Source: Cloeon dipterum
Lineage: Eukaryota; Arthropoda; Insecta; Ephemeroptera; Baetidae
Reading direction: 5' to 3'
Length of the DNA stretch: 64,000 bases
Assembly: GCF_949628265.1 (NCBI RefSeq)
Contig: NC_088787.1
Span: 734,501-798,500, forward strand
Shown here: piece by piece, positions 25,601 through 36,669 of the stretch
Layout of the letters: every line of letters begins with the position of its first letter
Numbering within the stretch: the stretch's first letter is position 1
The notes under the pieces: model-generated
Databases searched by the model: none
Seen by the model: the letters and a program-made list of their open reading frames with translations, nothing else
Told to the model about the DNA's origin: nothing
Translations under genes and position numbers: made by a program

Positions 25601-27282
25601 CATTTTGTCAGAATAATGAGATTAAAGTTTAAAGTAATTTTTTGAAAAGGCACCCATGGGAGTTGACGTTAAATTGAAGATGCATTATCAACCTTGCAGG
25701 AGAAATTTTAAAGTTAAAGAAAGTATTTCAAATATTTTCAATATTTGCTGTTCAAATTCTTCATTATTTGTTACTAAGGCGAAGCCGAGAAAATCTGGAC
25801 CACTGGTGATTTGAGCCGCACTAGTTACGCAGCCAAAGTAGACCCAATAGTAAACCCAAATTCGATATAATGCTTAATTGCGTCTTCCAGAAAATGATTC
25901 AATGCCTAGCAGAGCACATAGGACTGGTTAAGTCTCTGAATCGTTATTGAGATTAATTAATATATAGTTTATATAATAACACCCAGGTGTACAACTCGAC
26001 CAAAATCAATGGGCACGTTTACTTGAAAATGATGTCCAGGATGTTTTATCCCCTGTAAATAATTATAACACTTTTGAATCAGAAATTCAACTTTTCAAAA
26101 GTGACTTCTATTCGATGTACAGTTCAATTCGTCAACAACAAACCAAGTACTCACGGTTCAAAGACATTTACGGAGAAAATAAGATCAACACTTTCTTATT
26201 CAACGTGGTTTATGACTTGACAAACGAATATTACTCGGCCCACTTTGATCTTGCCGCCGAAATAATCATCAAACTCTACGAAAGCAGAGAAATGAAAAGT
26301 ATATACTTGCAAAAGACAATTGGAAAAAACCATTATACCATTTTTTTGTATTACAAACCTACTAATAACGAAAATTGATATTTAAAGTAGTAAACGAGGA
26401 AACGTTTGCGTTTGACTTCCTTGTGTTTCTCCTTCAGGCTAATAAGAAGGTGGACAGTTTCTGGAAATTGTACGATTTCACCTTGGAAGTATTTCACAAA
26501 CCTTATTTTGCCAAAAAGACCTTTAAATTCTTTTTCCACCGATTTATAAGCAACGTAGTTGGATGCCCGTGGACCAAGATCTAACCTCACCGTGCATGAC
26601 GTTTGACGATTTTGTAAAAAATAGCTCTTCGTGCATTGACGGTATACGTTTTTCTCTTTTTCATAATTTTCGGCATCTAATTTTGTTTTAAAAGTGGATG
26701 GCTTGATTCCGCTGACTGAATCTAAACCTTTTCCCACCATGAGACCGATCGACACAAAATGGGTATAATTTTGGCACGAACTTAGCATTTCAATATATTA
26801 ATTCCCGCAGTACGGCATGACTTCTTTCACCACGTGTTTGGAGAAGAGAGGCTCGCTGCCTTTCGCGGAAACAAAGAAGGAGTTTGAAATGATGTACAAT
26901 TTAATCAGAGGTGAAAAATTCCAAGAAAAAAAACCAAACGTTAAATTAAATCGAAGGAGTGAATCTGACGATGACGATAATCTGGGGCCAAGGCTTTTAC
27001 GACAAGCGGAATAGAAATTTCATGTGGTGCCGCAGCGACGTCGGTCCCTTCCAACCCTGGGCAAAAATTCCGGTCCCTGTCTCCTTGAATGCGTCGGACG
27101 CTACGAAGAAACAGGATTTCGTGGTGATGCTGGTCTCGCTGCCGGGTGCCAAGCCAAATCTGCACGCCGTTCCCCCTACTGACGAGCTCATCTACAAAAC
27201 CGAAGTCTTCTGCCGCTTCCCAAATTACGTTTTGAACGAGTGCTCGAGAGCGAAGCAAGCCGAGATGGAGGAGGACAACTAA
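22625..27282 (+). CDS. Secreted multi-C-type-lectin-domain protein, copy 1
   Basis: I can resolve 27 phase-consistent exons totalling 2916 bp (about 971 aa): a 22-codon signal peptide exon (22625-22691), a Lys/Thr-rich linker (22744-22904), then C-type lectin-like domains. CTLD1 spans about 22958-23665 (W-C...C...A-N-F-I-C-E end), CTLD2 about 23825-24820 (N-W-K-E-N-W...C-C-S-L-G), CTLD3 about 24983-25599 (W-D-E-A-Y-K-R-C-C-S-L-G...I-I-C-E) and a last CTLD 26695-27282 (T-I-I-W-G-Q...F-M-W-C). Between CTLD3 and the last CTLD lies an unrecognised helix-rich stretch (25650-26488). Apparent stops in the middle fall inside introns of 43-60 bp. The donor at 25600 is GC rather than GT. No calcium/sugar EPN or QPD motif is evident, so sugar binding is uncertain. 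An immune or binding role is inferred. Confidence 0.75.
24286..24418. mobile_element. 133-bp MITE in lectin gene 1 intron
   Basis: Terminal inverted repeats CACTGCAAGTCAGGGGTGAG and, at the other end, CTCACCCCTGACCTGCAGTG, flanked by TA on both sides. The TA target suggests a Tc1/mariner-type origin. Noncoding. Confidence 0.8.
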
Positions 27283-28399
27283 ATTCTTTCAAATTTGAAT
27301 TGGAAATTAATTTGTCAACATTAAATATTATCTGGAAATCCAAAAAATTGAAGTCTGTTTGTCACATTTACAATATATTTATTCTGACTACTGTATTTCC
27401 GAATGTTATAAATCAAAGGCACAATTTAAGTGCTGCTTATGAAAATTTAATTTTGTTCGAAGTTATATCAAATGCACTTGTTGCTGCTCCACCTTTGCTG
27501 GCGACAGTTTTCGCTCGAAATGACGTCTGTTGGTTCTATTCCTTCCGGTTGGCGAGTGTCCATCCACTCCATTTGCGTCAGCGAGAAATGTTCGCATCAG
27601 ATTTTATTCGCCAGTGCTGCCTGCTTCTGTGTACCAACTTCCGGCGTATAGTCGGCGGTTCGTCATTGTTGCTGACGTCAGTGGCAGCGCTACTTCCTTT
27701 CCCAGCGATAAGAGTCGGGCCCAGGAGGGCAGCGCGAAGTGTCTACCTAACCGGTCCTCAAGGCAAGACACTTCGTCCCTGGACTCGATTATCACAGAGA
27801 AATCCAAATTTTATTTCCGGTGAATACGCTGTATTCCTGCTATAATCTGGCATGCGAGCGACGGGCCATTAGGCGATTGCTGAAATTTCGGACATGCTTT
27901 GCGATCCACCTGCATAAAACCGGCCGGAGTGGACGGGATTTTATTTGTCCGGACGTGTACGTGTACGCGTCGTGCATCGGCAACGACGAGTCGCAAAAGC
28001 ACTACCGTGGGAACATTTCAGCAAAATAACAAGCGCCAACAGGAAACAGTCCCTTCTGGTCTGCGGTGTTGAACGTCATTGTGAACAGAGGGAAAACGCA
28101 ACAGGCTCATTTCTCAATTCCTGTTTTTCCTCTCAATCCTTGAACCCAAAGGGGCCCCACAAAGGGCCCATTAAGTAATCCGCTTCCCTATGCTTGCTGC
28201 AGGTTAAAAAAACTGCACCAAACCCGGTTAGTCGACGGGCGGGACTCTAGGAAAAACAGGACCGGATCTATGAATTTTTAAGGGTCAAAAAACCAGTTTG
28301 CGACATTTGGAAATTTTGGTTTTCGGGCCGGTCGGACGGTTTTATGCTCGACGGTCCCGTTCTATTTGTGTTTCCTTACATTTTTGCTCTCTTTTAACA
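27283..28399. other. Intergenic between the lectin copies
   Basis: The 3' flank (about 27290-27710) is shared with 33460-33870 downstream of copy 2, including CTTCCGGTTGGCGAGTGTCC and a TGACGTCA site at 27673-27680. At 27900-28060 there is another copy of the lectin 5' block (CGTCGTGCATCGGCAACGAC, AGTCGCAAAAGCACTACCGT). No additional gene is seen. Confidence 0.6.
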
Positions 28400-28619
28400 G
28401 AAAAGCCTGCTCTGTGGTGGACGAGATTTTATGAGTCCGGATGTGCAACGTGTACGTGCGAAGCGGCATCGAATAGAAACCAGAGCACTTCCGGGAAAAG
28501 AGCGCTCCGTGAGAACGGAACTGCTCTCACCACATACTGGGAAAATATCGCAAGCAGACAGGAAACAGTCTCTCTGGCCGCTCGCGTCGAAAGTCACTTT
28601 GAACAGAGCGAAACGCAAC
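28400..28619 (+). promoter_or_regulatory. Proximal promoter/5' UTR of lectin gene 2
   Basis: Paralogous to 22375-22624 and ends at the ATG at 28620. As with copy 1, a more distal version of the block lies about 500 bp upstream (27900-28060). The double arrangement thus predates the gene duplication or was copied with it. Confidence 0.5.
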
Positions 28620-31600
28620 ATGGTTGTGGTGAAAAGGCTCCTTTTTCGAATCCTGTTTGTGCTCTCACTCCTCGTGATTGTTGCAGGTTTGTTTAGAATT
28701 TTTAATATGAAGAACTGGACATACCCTATTTTCTTTAGAGGTTTGGGGTGCGACACCTCGCAAGAAAAAATCAACCACCAAACCCTTGAAAAAAGGGATT
28801 AGGAAATCTACCACTAGAACTACCATCAAGTCTAAGACCACCAGTCCGAAAACCGAGGGTCCTAATGAATTTTGCAGAAACTACAATAAAATAAAAAAGG
28901 TTAGTTCATAATTTTATTTCAATTCTTCTATAAAACGTTTTATTTTTAATTAGAACTTACTAGACACGGCACTAAGTGAAGGTTTTAGCCACATTTGTCT
29001 TTAATTTTAAAATTTTTTAAAATTCTTTACCTTTTTTTAAAGATTTTGTCGAATTTACTCGTGGTAAATATTTGGAAGGAACCTGAAAAACAATTATTAA
29101 TCTGCATAAAAGACAGCAAGGCCGAATTACTTGATGTTCGAGACCGGCCGATCGGAAAATTCATCAAAAGAGGATACAAAATTACCTTTGACAGCGTTGA
29201 CAAAGTAAACTCTGCATGCCGAAACTTAGAATGATCTCGATTTATTCCCTTCAAATAGGTCAACTTTGGCAAAGCAGTCGAGGCGTGTTTGTACAGGAAA
29301 CTGCAGCTGCTGGCAATTGACCAGTTCGGCGATTCGAATTTTATCGACTCTTTTCATGAAAAACTCGTCAATTCTCTTTTGAATACTAAAAAAGGTCAAA
29401 AAGCTGGATTTATGATATGAAAAAAATAACCTTGCTTCAGAGCCCATAGAGTTCTTGTGGACGAGTGCGGAGCCGTGTTCGAAGAGCGATCCGTTGAACA
29501 AAACCACGAATTCGTGCTCGAGCGTCACCTGGTGTTCAAACAACGTGGAAACTCGACTTGACTACACGTTGAATTTGGGAAAATTATCTCGGCCCTACTG
29601 CCTGATTTACAAAAAGTCGACTCAGAGGCTCGTACCCGTTGACTGTTCCTTTGAAGCTAATTTTATATGCGAGGTATTTCAAAACGAACATTCTTTAATG
29701 AATTATGTAATCTTCTTGAATTTAGTCGGCGTGTTCGAAGCCAAATTGTCCGTCTCCGAATGAGTGCCTAAAAGATGTAAAGGGAAATTATTGTGATTTG
29801 AATGAATAAGGAAATAATGCAACATTTGGCAGGAGTCCTTATTTGAAGTAATTGGCGGGAAAACATACCTAAAAAAAGGTTCCATGTGAATTCTCCGTTG
29901 AAGCATATCTTAACTTTAAAGCAGAACATGAGATCCGTGGCACTTGGGAGGAAACCAATTTCGGCTTTTATTTCTTTGGAGAGAAATTGGTATTTTACAT
30001 AGAAATAAGTTCTAACATTTATTAAAATTAAAATCTCGAAGGTTAACTGGAAGGAAAATTGGATGACCTGTTGCAGTCTGGGCCTCAAACCTTTAGCCCT
30101 GACTAAAGCTCTATTCGACCATAATGATGAAAATCCAAATATCCGTAAAACTCTAAATGTGACAAAAATAGCACATAGGTTTAATTTTGAAAGTGTTAAT
30201 CACATCCAGAGGGTTAATTTTTATTCATTTACCTGAAAATCAGTGAAACCCGTTTATTAGTCGGTCATTTTCCGACACTAGGTCAATCAGAAAAGTTCAC
30301 TGCAAGTCAGGGGTGAGAAAATCTTACCCCACCGAATGTCAATGCTGTGTGGTGCGAAAAACTCACCTCTGACACCCCAGACACAGTGACAGACGGCGCA
30401 GTGACATTTTCTCACCCCTGACCTGCAGTGTAAGCGAGTAACACACGTTTTGATTGGTCCAGACCGTAAATACCACTGAATTTCGACCGAGTGACTTGGC
30501 ATCTAAATCTAATTCGAGCTATATAGGAATCGATTGGAAACTGTCTAAAAAACTCACATTGCAGCCACTCAGGGTTTGGTTTACTGGTTGGCAATGACTC
30601 GAGATGGATGTCCTCTTCACTTCGAAAACTGCCTCCACAACACATCATCGGAATTGCTCGACACCATTATCTGTGGAATCCGAAAAGGAGGCTCTTGTGT
30701 GGCCGTGGCGAACCGAGACTACTCAATTAAAAAATACATCGGCACGAGTCTGATAGTGAAATCCACCGCTTGTTCCTCCAAACTGCTGCTGGGCTGCGAA
30801 GGATCGGCACAGACCTTCGAAATCAGGGTTAAAAATTTTTAAAACTTATTTTTTGTTTATTCTTGCCAAAGTCATACAAATATAAAAATTATTGCATGAA
30901 ATGGCATATATTGCTAGCAGACTGCAAAAACGATCAGATACATATATAAAATCGCGCCGCACTGAGTTCCTTGCCAACGTGACTGTTGTTTACCTGTCGC
31001 TTAGCCCCTCTCTAAGATATTTAAAATTAATCTGTTATAAGGTGGACACAAACAATTGCGATCTGCCAGAGTGCACAGAGCTACCCAATTGCGTAATGAA
31101 AGTAAAATTGAGAATCCCAAAATATTCGAAACAATTATTGAGAATTATATCTGCAGGATGAATTGTCCATCGCCCAAAGATCCTTGGTTGGTGAGTTGGA
31201 AATAAAAACCTTCAAAAGAAAATATTAATTCAATTAAAAGCACCCTGGCGTCACGGGAATTGGCATTCATGTTGCGACAACAACATCCTCGAGCTGCATA
31301 ATGAATATGTAACAAAATAACTGAGAGAATCATCGGATTTTTATAAATCTGAAATCAGGGCACTTGGAACCAGGCTTACAAGCGGTGCTGCTCCCTTGGA
31401 ATGGACCTCCTTTCAGTCCACAATCCAGCCAAGCAATACTGCTTGAGAAATCCTTACAGTTGAACTATATACAAGTTATTTTCAGAAATTAAAAATAAAA
31501 TTAAACTCCCAGAAAATAGGAACCCAAATGAGAAAGGGTATCTTCCTTTTCGGTCAGAGGCCTGGACGGCGGGGCGGGATGTCGATTCTTGCCGCGGACA

Positions 31601-33458
31601 ATTGCGATGGTGCACAGGCTACTTGAACGACTACCTGAAAAACGACCTGACGTGGAAAAAGGGCCAAGATCCGAGATTTGCGAACAACTCTTGTGTCTTC
31701 ATTGATTTTGGCGATCCAGTTGTGCCTAGTCTGGCGCTGGCAGACTGCTCGGAAAAGAAACAGATCATCTGCGAGGTATTTTGTCAGAATAACGGGATTA
31801 TAATTAAATTTAATTTTGTAAAAAGGCGCCAATGGGAGTGGGCTTCAAATCGCAGATGCATTATCAACCTTGCAGTAGAAATTTCAAAGTTAAAGAAGGT
31901 ATTTATCATATTTTCATATATTTGCTGTTCCAATTCTTCATTTGTTAATAACAATAAGGCAAAGCCGACATAATTTGGTACGGTGGTGATTTGAGCCGCA
32001 CCGGTTACGCTGCTAAAGTATATCCAATAATAAACCCCAATTCGAAATAATGCTGAATTGCGTCTTCTAGCAAATGGTTCAATGCCTAGCAGAGCACATA
32101 GGACTGGTTAAGTCTCTGAATCGTTATTAAGATTAATTAATAGTTTAAATAAAAACACCCAGGTGTACAACTCGACCAAAATCAATGGGCGCGAGTACTT
32201 GAAAATGATGTCCAGGCTGATTTATCCCCTGTAAATATTTATAGCACTTTTGAATCAGAAATTCAACTTTTCAAAAGGGACTTCTCTACTATGGGAAAAG
32301 AGATTAAAAAACAACAAGTCAAGTACTCGAAGTCCAATGATCTTTACGGAGAGAAGAAGATCAAAAACTTCTTATTTAACGTGGCTTATGACTTGACGAA
32401 CGAATATTACTCGGCCCACTTTGATCTTGCCGCCGAAATAATCATCAAACTCTACAATAGCAGAGAAATGAAAAGTATACTTGCAAAGGACAATTGGAAA
32501 AAAAACATTATATCTATATTTTTTCGGTGAAACTGAAATTTAATAATAACGAATGTTAATATTTAAAGTTGTAAACGAGGAAACGTATGCGTTTGACTTC
32601 CTAGTGTTTCTCCTTCAGTCTAAGGCGGTGAACCGCTTCTGGAAGTTCTACGATTTTACCTTGGAAGTATTTCACAATCCTTTTTTCTTTCAAAGAAATC
32701 TTTAAATTCTTTTTCCACCGATTTATAAGCAACGTAGTTGGATGCCCGTGGACCAAGATCTAACCTCACCGTGCATGACGTTTGACGATTTTGTAAAAAA
32801 TAGCTCTTCGTGCATTGACGGTATACGTTTTTCTCTTTTTCATAATTTTCGGCATCTAATTTTGTTTTAAAAGTGGATGGCTTGATTCCGCTGACTGAAT
32901 CTAAACCTTTTCCCACCATGAGACCGATCGACACAAAATGGGTATAATTTTGGCACAAACTTAGCATTTCAATATATTAATTTCCGCAGTACGGCATGAC
33001 TTCTTTCACCACGTGTTTGGAGAAGAGGGGCTCGCTGCCTTTCGCGGAAACAAAGGCGGAGTTTGAAATGATCTACAATTTAATCAGAGGTGAAAAATTC
33101 CAAGAAAATAAACCAAACGCTAAATTAAATCGAAGGAGTGAATCCAACGGTGACGATAATCTGGGGCCAAGTCTTTTCTTACAACAAGCTGAACAAAAAT
33201 TTCATGTGGTGCCGCAGCGACGTCGGTCCCTTCCAACCCTGGGCAAAAATTCCGGTCCCTGTCTTCGTGAACTCGTCGGACGCGACGGCCCAACATGATT
33301 TCGTGATGCTGGTCTCGCTGCCGGGTGCCAAGCCAAATCTGCACGCCGTTCCCCCTAGTGACGAGCTCTTGAACAAAACCGAAGTCTTCTGCCGCTTCCC
33401 AGATTACGTCGTGAACGAGTGCTCGAGAGCGAAGCAAGCCGAGAGGGAGGAAAACTAA
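28620..33458 (+). CDS. Secreted multi-C-type-lectin-domain protein, copy 2
   Basis: Same exon order and phases as the 22.6-27.3 kb gene: signal exon from 28620, Lys/Thr linker, CTLD1 ending F-I-C-E at about 29673, CTLD2 with N-W-K-E-N-W at about 30040-30830, CTLD3 ending I-I-C-E at about 31773, the helix-rich stretch at about 31820-32670 and the last CTLD to the stop at 33458. The splice donor after CTLD3 is a normal GT here (GC in copy 1). The last third is nearly identical to copy 1, introns included. A longer intron near 30.84-31.04 kb holds about 120 bp of extra AT-rich DNA not in copy 1. I checked the main exons, not every boundary. Confidence 0.7.
30298..30430. mobile_element. 133-bp MITE in lectin gene 2 intron
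   Basis: Orthologous to the element at 24286-24418: same intron, same length, same ends. The left flank is TT instead of TA, a likely point change. It was inserted before the gene duplication. Confidence 0.8.
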
Positions 33459-34064
33459 ATTCTTAGAAATTTGAATTGGAAATTAATTTGTCAACATTAA
33501 ATTTTGTCTTGAAAAAAACGAAGTCTGTTTGTCACATATACCATATATTTTTTCCTGGCTACTGTTTTTCCGAATCTTAAAAATCAAAGTCATAGGTGAA
33601 ATGCAGCTTATGAAAATTTTGATCTTCGTCAAAGTAATATCAAACGTAATTTGTTGGTGCTTCATCTTTGCTGGCGTCAGTTTTCGCATGAAATGACGTC
33701 TGTTGGTTCCGATCCTTCCGGTTGGCGAGTGTCCATCCACTCCATTTGCGTCAGCGAGAAATATTCGCATCAGATTTTATTCTGCTTCTGTGTACCAACT
33801 TCCGGCGTACAGTCGGCGGTTCGTCATTGTTACTGACGTCAGCGGCAGCGGTGCTTCTTTTCGCAGTAGAATAAAAGTAGACCATTCGGCCTGGTAAAAG
33901 GTCATATTTTTATTTGCCACGATATAAAGATAATACCGTTAAAAAAAATCAAAAGCTTTAAAGTATTTTTAAAATAATATTGTTCATTAAATACAACACA
34001 TTATTTCATATTAACTTCCACCAGTAGAAAACTCTTTGCTGACATTTTTATGCTCAATAAGAAA
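33459..34064. other. Shared 3' flanks of lectin 2 and the first - strand Yellow gene
   Basis: The first 400 bp match the flank after lectin 1 and end with a TGACGTCA site at 33833-33840. The remainder is AT-rich and should hold the 3' UTR of the - strand Yellow gene ending at 34065. No separate gene. Confidence 0.5.
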
Positions 34065-35681
34065 TTATAAGTTGACTGGCACCAATGCCGATCGTTGCTC
34101 ACGATTGTCCTTCGAAATTTGCCTCAAAGAGGTTTGCTTTCTTCTCATCCTCACAAGGTTAACCACACACTGACAAGAGCCGCACAAGAATAAGCAACAC
34201 ACGAGCAACGAAATCACAATTACTGTCGGCGTTTGCGTGATTTTCATGTCATCCGAAGTTTCTCCTCCACTCACGTAGGCTTGAGGCGCAGTCATGGCTG
34301 TGAAATGGACAGGAATGGAAGAGTGATTAGACTCTTTGGACAAGGTTTCTTTCTTTAAGAAGTTAAATTTGATTCTATTTACCTGTGGACGGCTTGAATA
34401 AATACGATCTTGCGCCGACTGCAGCCTTGATTATTTTATGCCTTTTCTCACTGCCAGTTGCATTTCTTTCCGTCAACCATAAAGTTCCGTTCGTGTCCAA
34501 GGCAAAGGTAAATGGCTGTTCAGCATCTAGTCTTTCGACCTAAAAGATTAAAGTGATTTGTTGATATTTGCAGATTGTACAATAAATTTAGATTTTTACC
34601 TCGTAAAATCGCTGATCTCGAAAGGGCTCCGAAATATTCTTCCATTTGGAGAGGTAACTCTGGTATTTAAAGGCGGCATACAAGACATTGGCACTGTCGA
34701 TTAACATTCTGCAAGGAATATTAAACCATTCGCCGACCAATTTGACAGCAGCTCTTCCGCCTTCGTTCTTCAGCTCAGAAACAGACACTGAATAGAGTTC
34801 ATTGGAAAAATATCTTGCAAGGTACAACTGCGTCGCTTCCCCGTCAGGAGAGAGGGCCAACGAATTCCATTTCCTCCCTGGTGTCGTAACCGTCCAGGAT
34901 TTGTCCATTTTTCGGCTGTAAACTACGATTTTGTCAGAAAAAGAGTCCGTGATGTACGCAAGGTAATCTTCTGGCGTTTTGTCGAGCACCATGTCACGCA
35001 GCTCCCTTTTAAAATATCTATGAGAGACGACTGAATCCGGGAATTGGTGGACAAGCTCGGTTGTGTCGTTGTTGAGCAGGTCGAAGATCCAAAGTTTGCT
35101 TGAACATTTGCTGCTACCTTGATCAAGCACCCACAACCGACCGTCAGTGTCAATTTCCATTCCTTTGGCCGCCTGAATAGTGTCGCAGTTGTCCTTCATC
35201 TGGCAAGAGAAATAAATCTAGTTAATATTTTATCCAGATAATATTAAATTTTATGATACCCAGTTTATTATAAAAGAAATCATGAAAATTAAATATCATT
35301 TTTGTTGCTCTAAAATGTGAAATATAGTTCTATTTTTACCGAATCACTTCCAAATTTTCCCAGACTTACATGTAAATTCCAAGATGGAAAAGGAGCAAGC
35401 TTTGGAGGGACAGTCGACGAGCCGCTCGTTGGCAGCCACACCAAAGTGGCGGGAATTCCGGAATACGAATCCAGGCTTAGAAACAGCCTTTCTCCAAACA
35501 CAGCCATGTATTGAAAATAAACTTGATCTTGATGAAAATGTTGTCCAATTTGTCCATTTGAAGTGTCCACTCCTGACGGCCGGACGAAATCAAATTTATT
35601 CCACTCGTAGACGGTTGTGAAGTCGATGGCGTTGGCCAGACACAGGCCAAGCAAAAAGATGGCAGCAAAAAAGGAAGACAT
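34065..35681 (-). CDS. Yellow/MRJP-like type I membrane protein
   Basis: Four exons on the - strand: 35681-35370, 35199-34600, 34539-34383 and 34297-34065, giving about 433 aa with the family's phases 0, 0, 1. Exon 1 encodes a signal peptide (MSSFFAAIFLLGLCLANA). Exon 2 (200 codons) has G-R-L-W-V-L-D and L-A-Y-I-T. Exon 4 encodes a short linker, a Cys-rich hydrophobic helix and a basic tail of about 30 residues (R-M-R-R-K-Q) without tyrosines. It is the most diverged member of the - strand cluster and sits next to the lectin genes. It differs from the GPI-like neighbours in its last exon only. Membrane topology is inferred from hydrophobicity and the basic stop-transfer. Confidence 0.87.
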
Positions 35682-36041
35682 TTTCTCTTCGAGCTGAAAG
35701 CATAAAAATGTAATTTAAAGCCATTTATTAACTAGTTTTAGTACCGATTAAAATGCATCAATTTAAATTTAAAAAAAGCTTTATGGTCCTGTTTTGTTTC
35801 ATTGTCAATTTTTTTCGGTTTTTACCAAATTAGTAAAATTAAATTTTATTGAAAAATAAAGGCTTGAAATTTTAGAGTTAAATAAATAAAATAAATTCTC
35901 TTTGCTGTAGTTGCAAGTAAAAATGCTTTTATGTAGTACTGTTCCCTTAAGAAATTTGTGAATTTGACTAAACTATTAATTATTAAGAGTCTGGATCCGC
36001 GGATAAAATCCAAAATAAATTTCGCAAGAGAGCAAACTCAC

Positions 36042-36135
36042 CGCGGACGTGCCTCTCGCGCGGCGCCTCTCCTCGTTGTGTGCTGTTTCTGCGAGCGGAT
36101 TGTTGGCCTCCGCCTCGCGAATCGAGTCACGTGAC
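36042..36135 (-). promoter_or_regulatory. 5' noncoding exon and CLEAR/E-box site of the 34-35.7 kb Yellow gene
   Basis: On the - strand a GTGAGT splice donor follows at 36041-36036, preceded by a GC-rich first exon shared by all five tandem genes (ACAACGAGGAGAGGCGCCGC type). GTCACGTGAC lies at 36126-36135. The matching acceptor is just before the ATG exon (CAG at about 35694). So 35700-36036 is a 5' UTR intron. Confidence 0.65.
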
Positions 36136-36669
36136 GGGCCAAAAAATAGAGAATTCGTGCGGCGGCTCTCCCGAAAGAAAAGAGCCTTGAAAAGATCTGC
36201 GTGCGCCGAACAAGTTCCGTTAAAGAGTGCGCGATGAGAGTACTCTCGAGAGCAAAAGTAAAGCACCGCCTTCCTCTCGCCCCGTCTAATTAGCTTTTCG
36301 AGCCAAATAAAAATTATTTTAACTCGCAAAATTGATTATTTATTGGGCCTTTCACGGCCTTATCAGAAAAGGAATGAAGATTCGATATAAAAGAAGAAAA
36401 ACGGATTGCTTTGAGTGCATTTAATATTCTTTCAATAATTTTTTACTAAATGTTTACAACCACGAAACTTTAAAACATGATAATTTATTAACTGTTACAG
36501 AGAATGTTTATCGAACTGAATCGGAAAAACGGTCAATTATGGTTGCTGAGTGACATGACCCTTCACAAGCTTTCTTCTTTTCATTCATTAATATGCATAG
36601 TAAAGAAACCACACTTTTTAATTAATCACAAAATTCCCGCACCTCTTCAATTCAACTGACGATGTTGAA
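36136..36669. other. Spacer between Yellow genes
   Basis: Holds the distal part of the shared upstream module (CTTGAAAAG, TACTCTCGAGAGCAAAAG near 36240) and then AT-rich sequence that should contain the 3' UTR of the next gene. No extra gene. Confidence 0.45.

Noticed and set aside
26351-26788. 145-codon - strand frame, repeated at 32656-32967
   Set aside because: Antisense to conserved lectin exons and introns; its apparent conservation is explained by the conversion tract.
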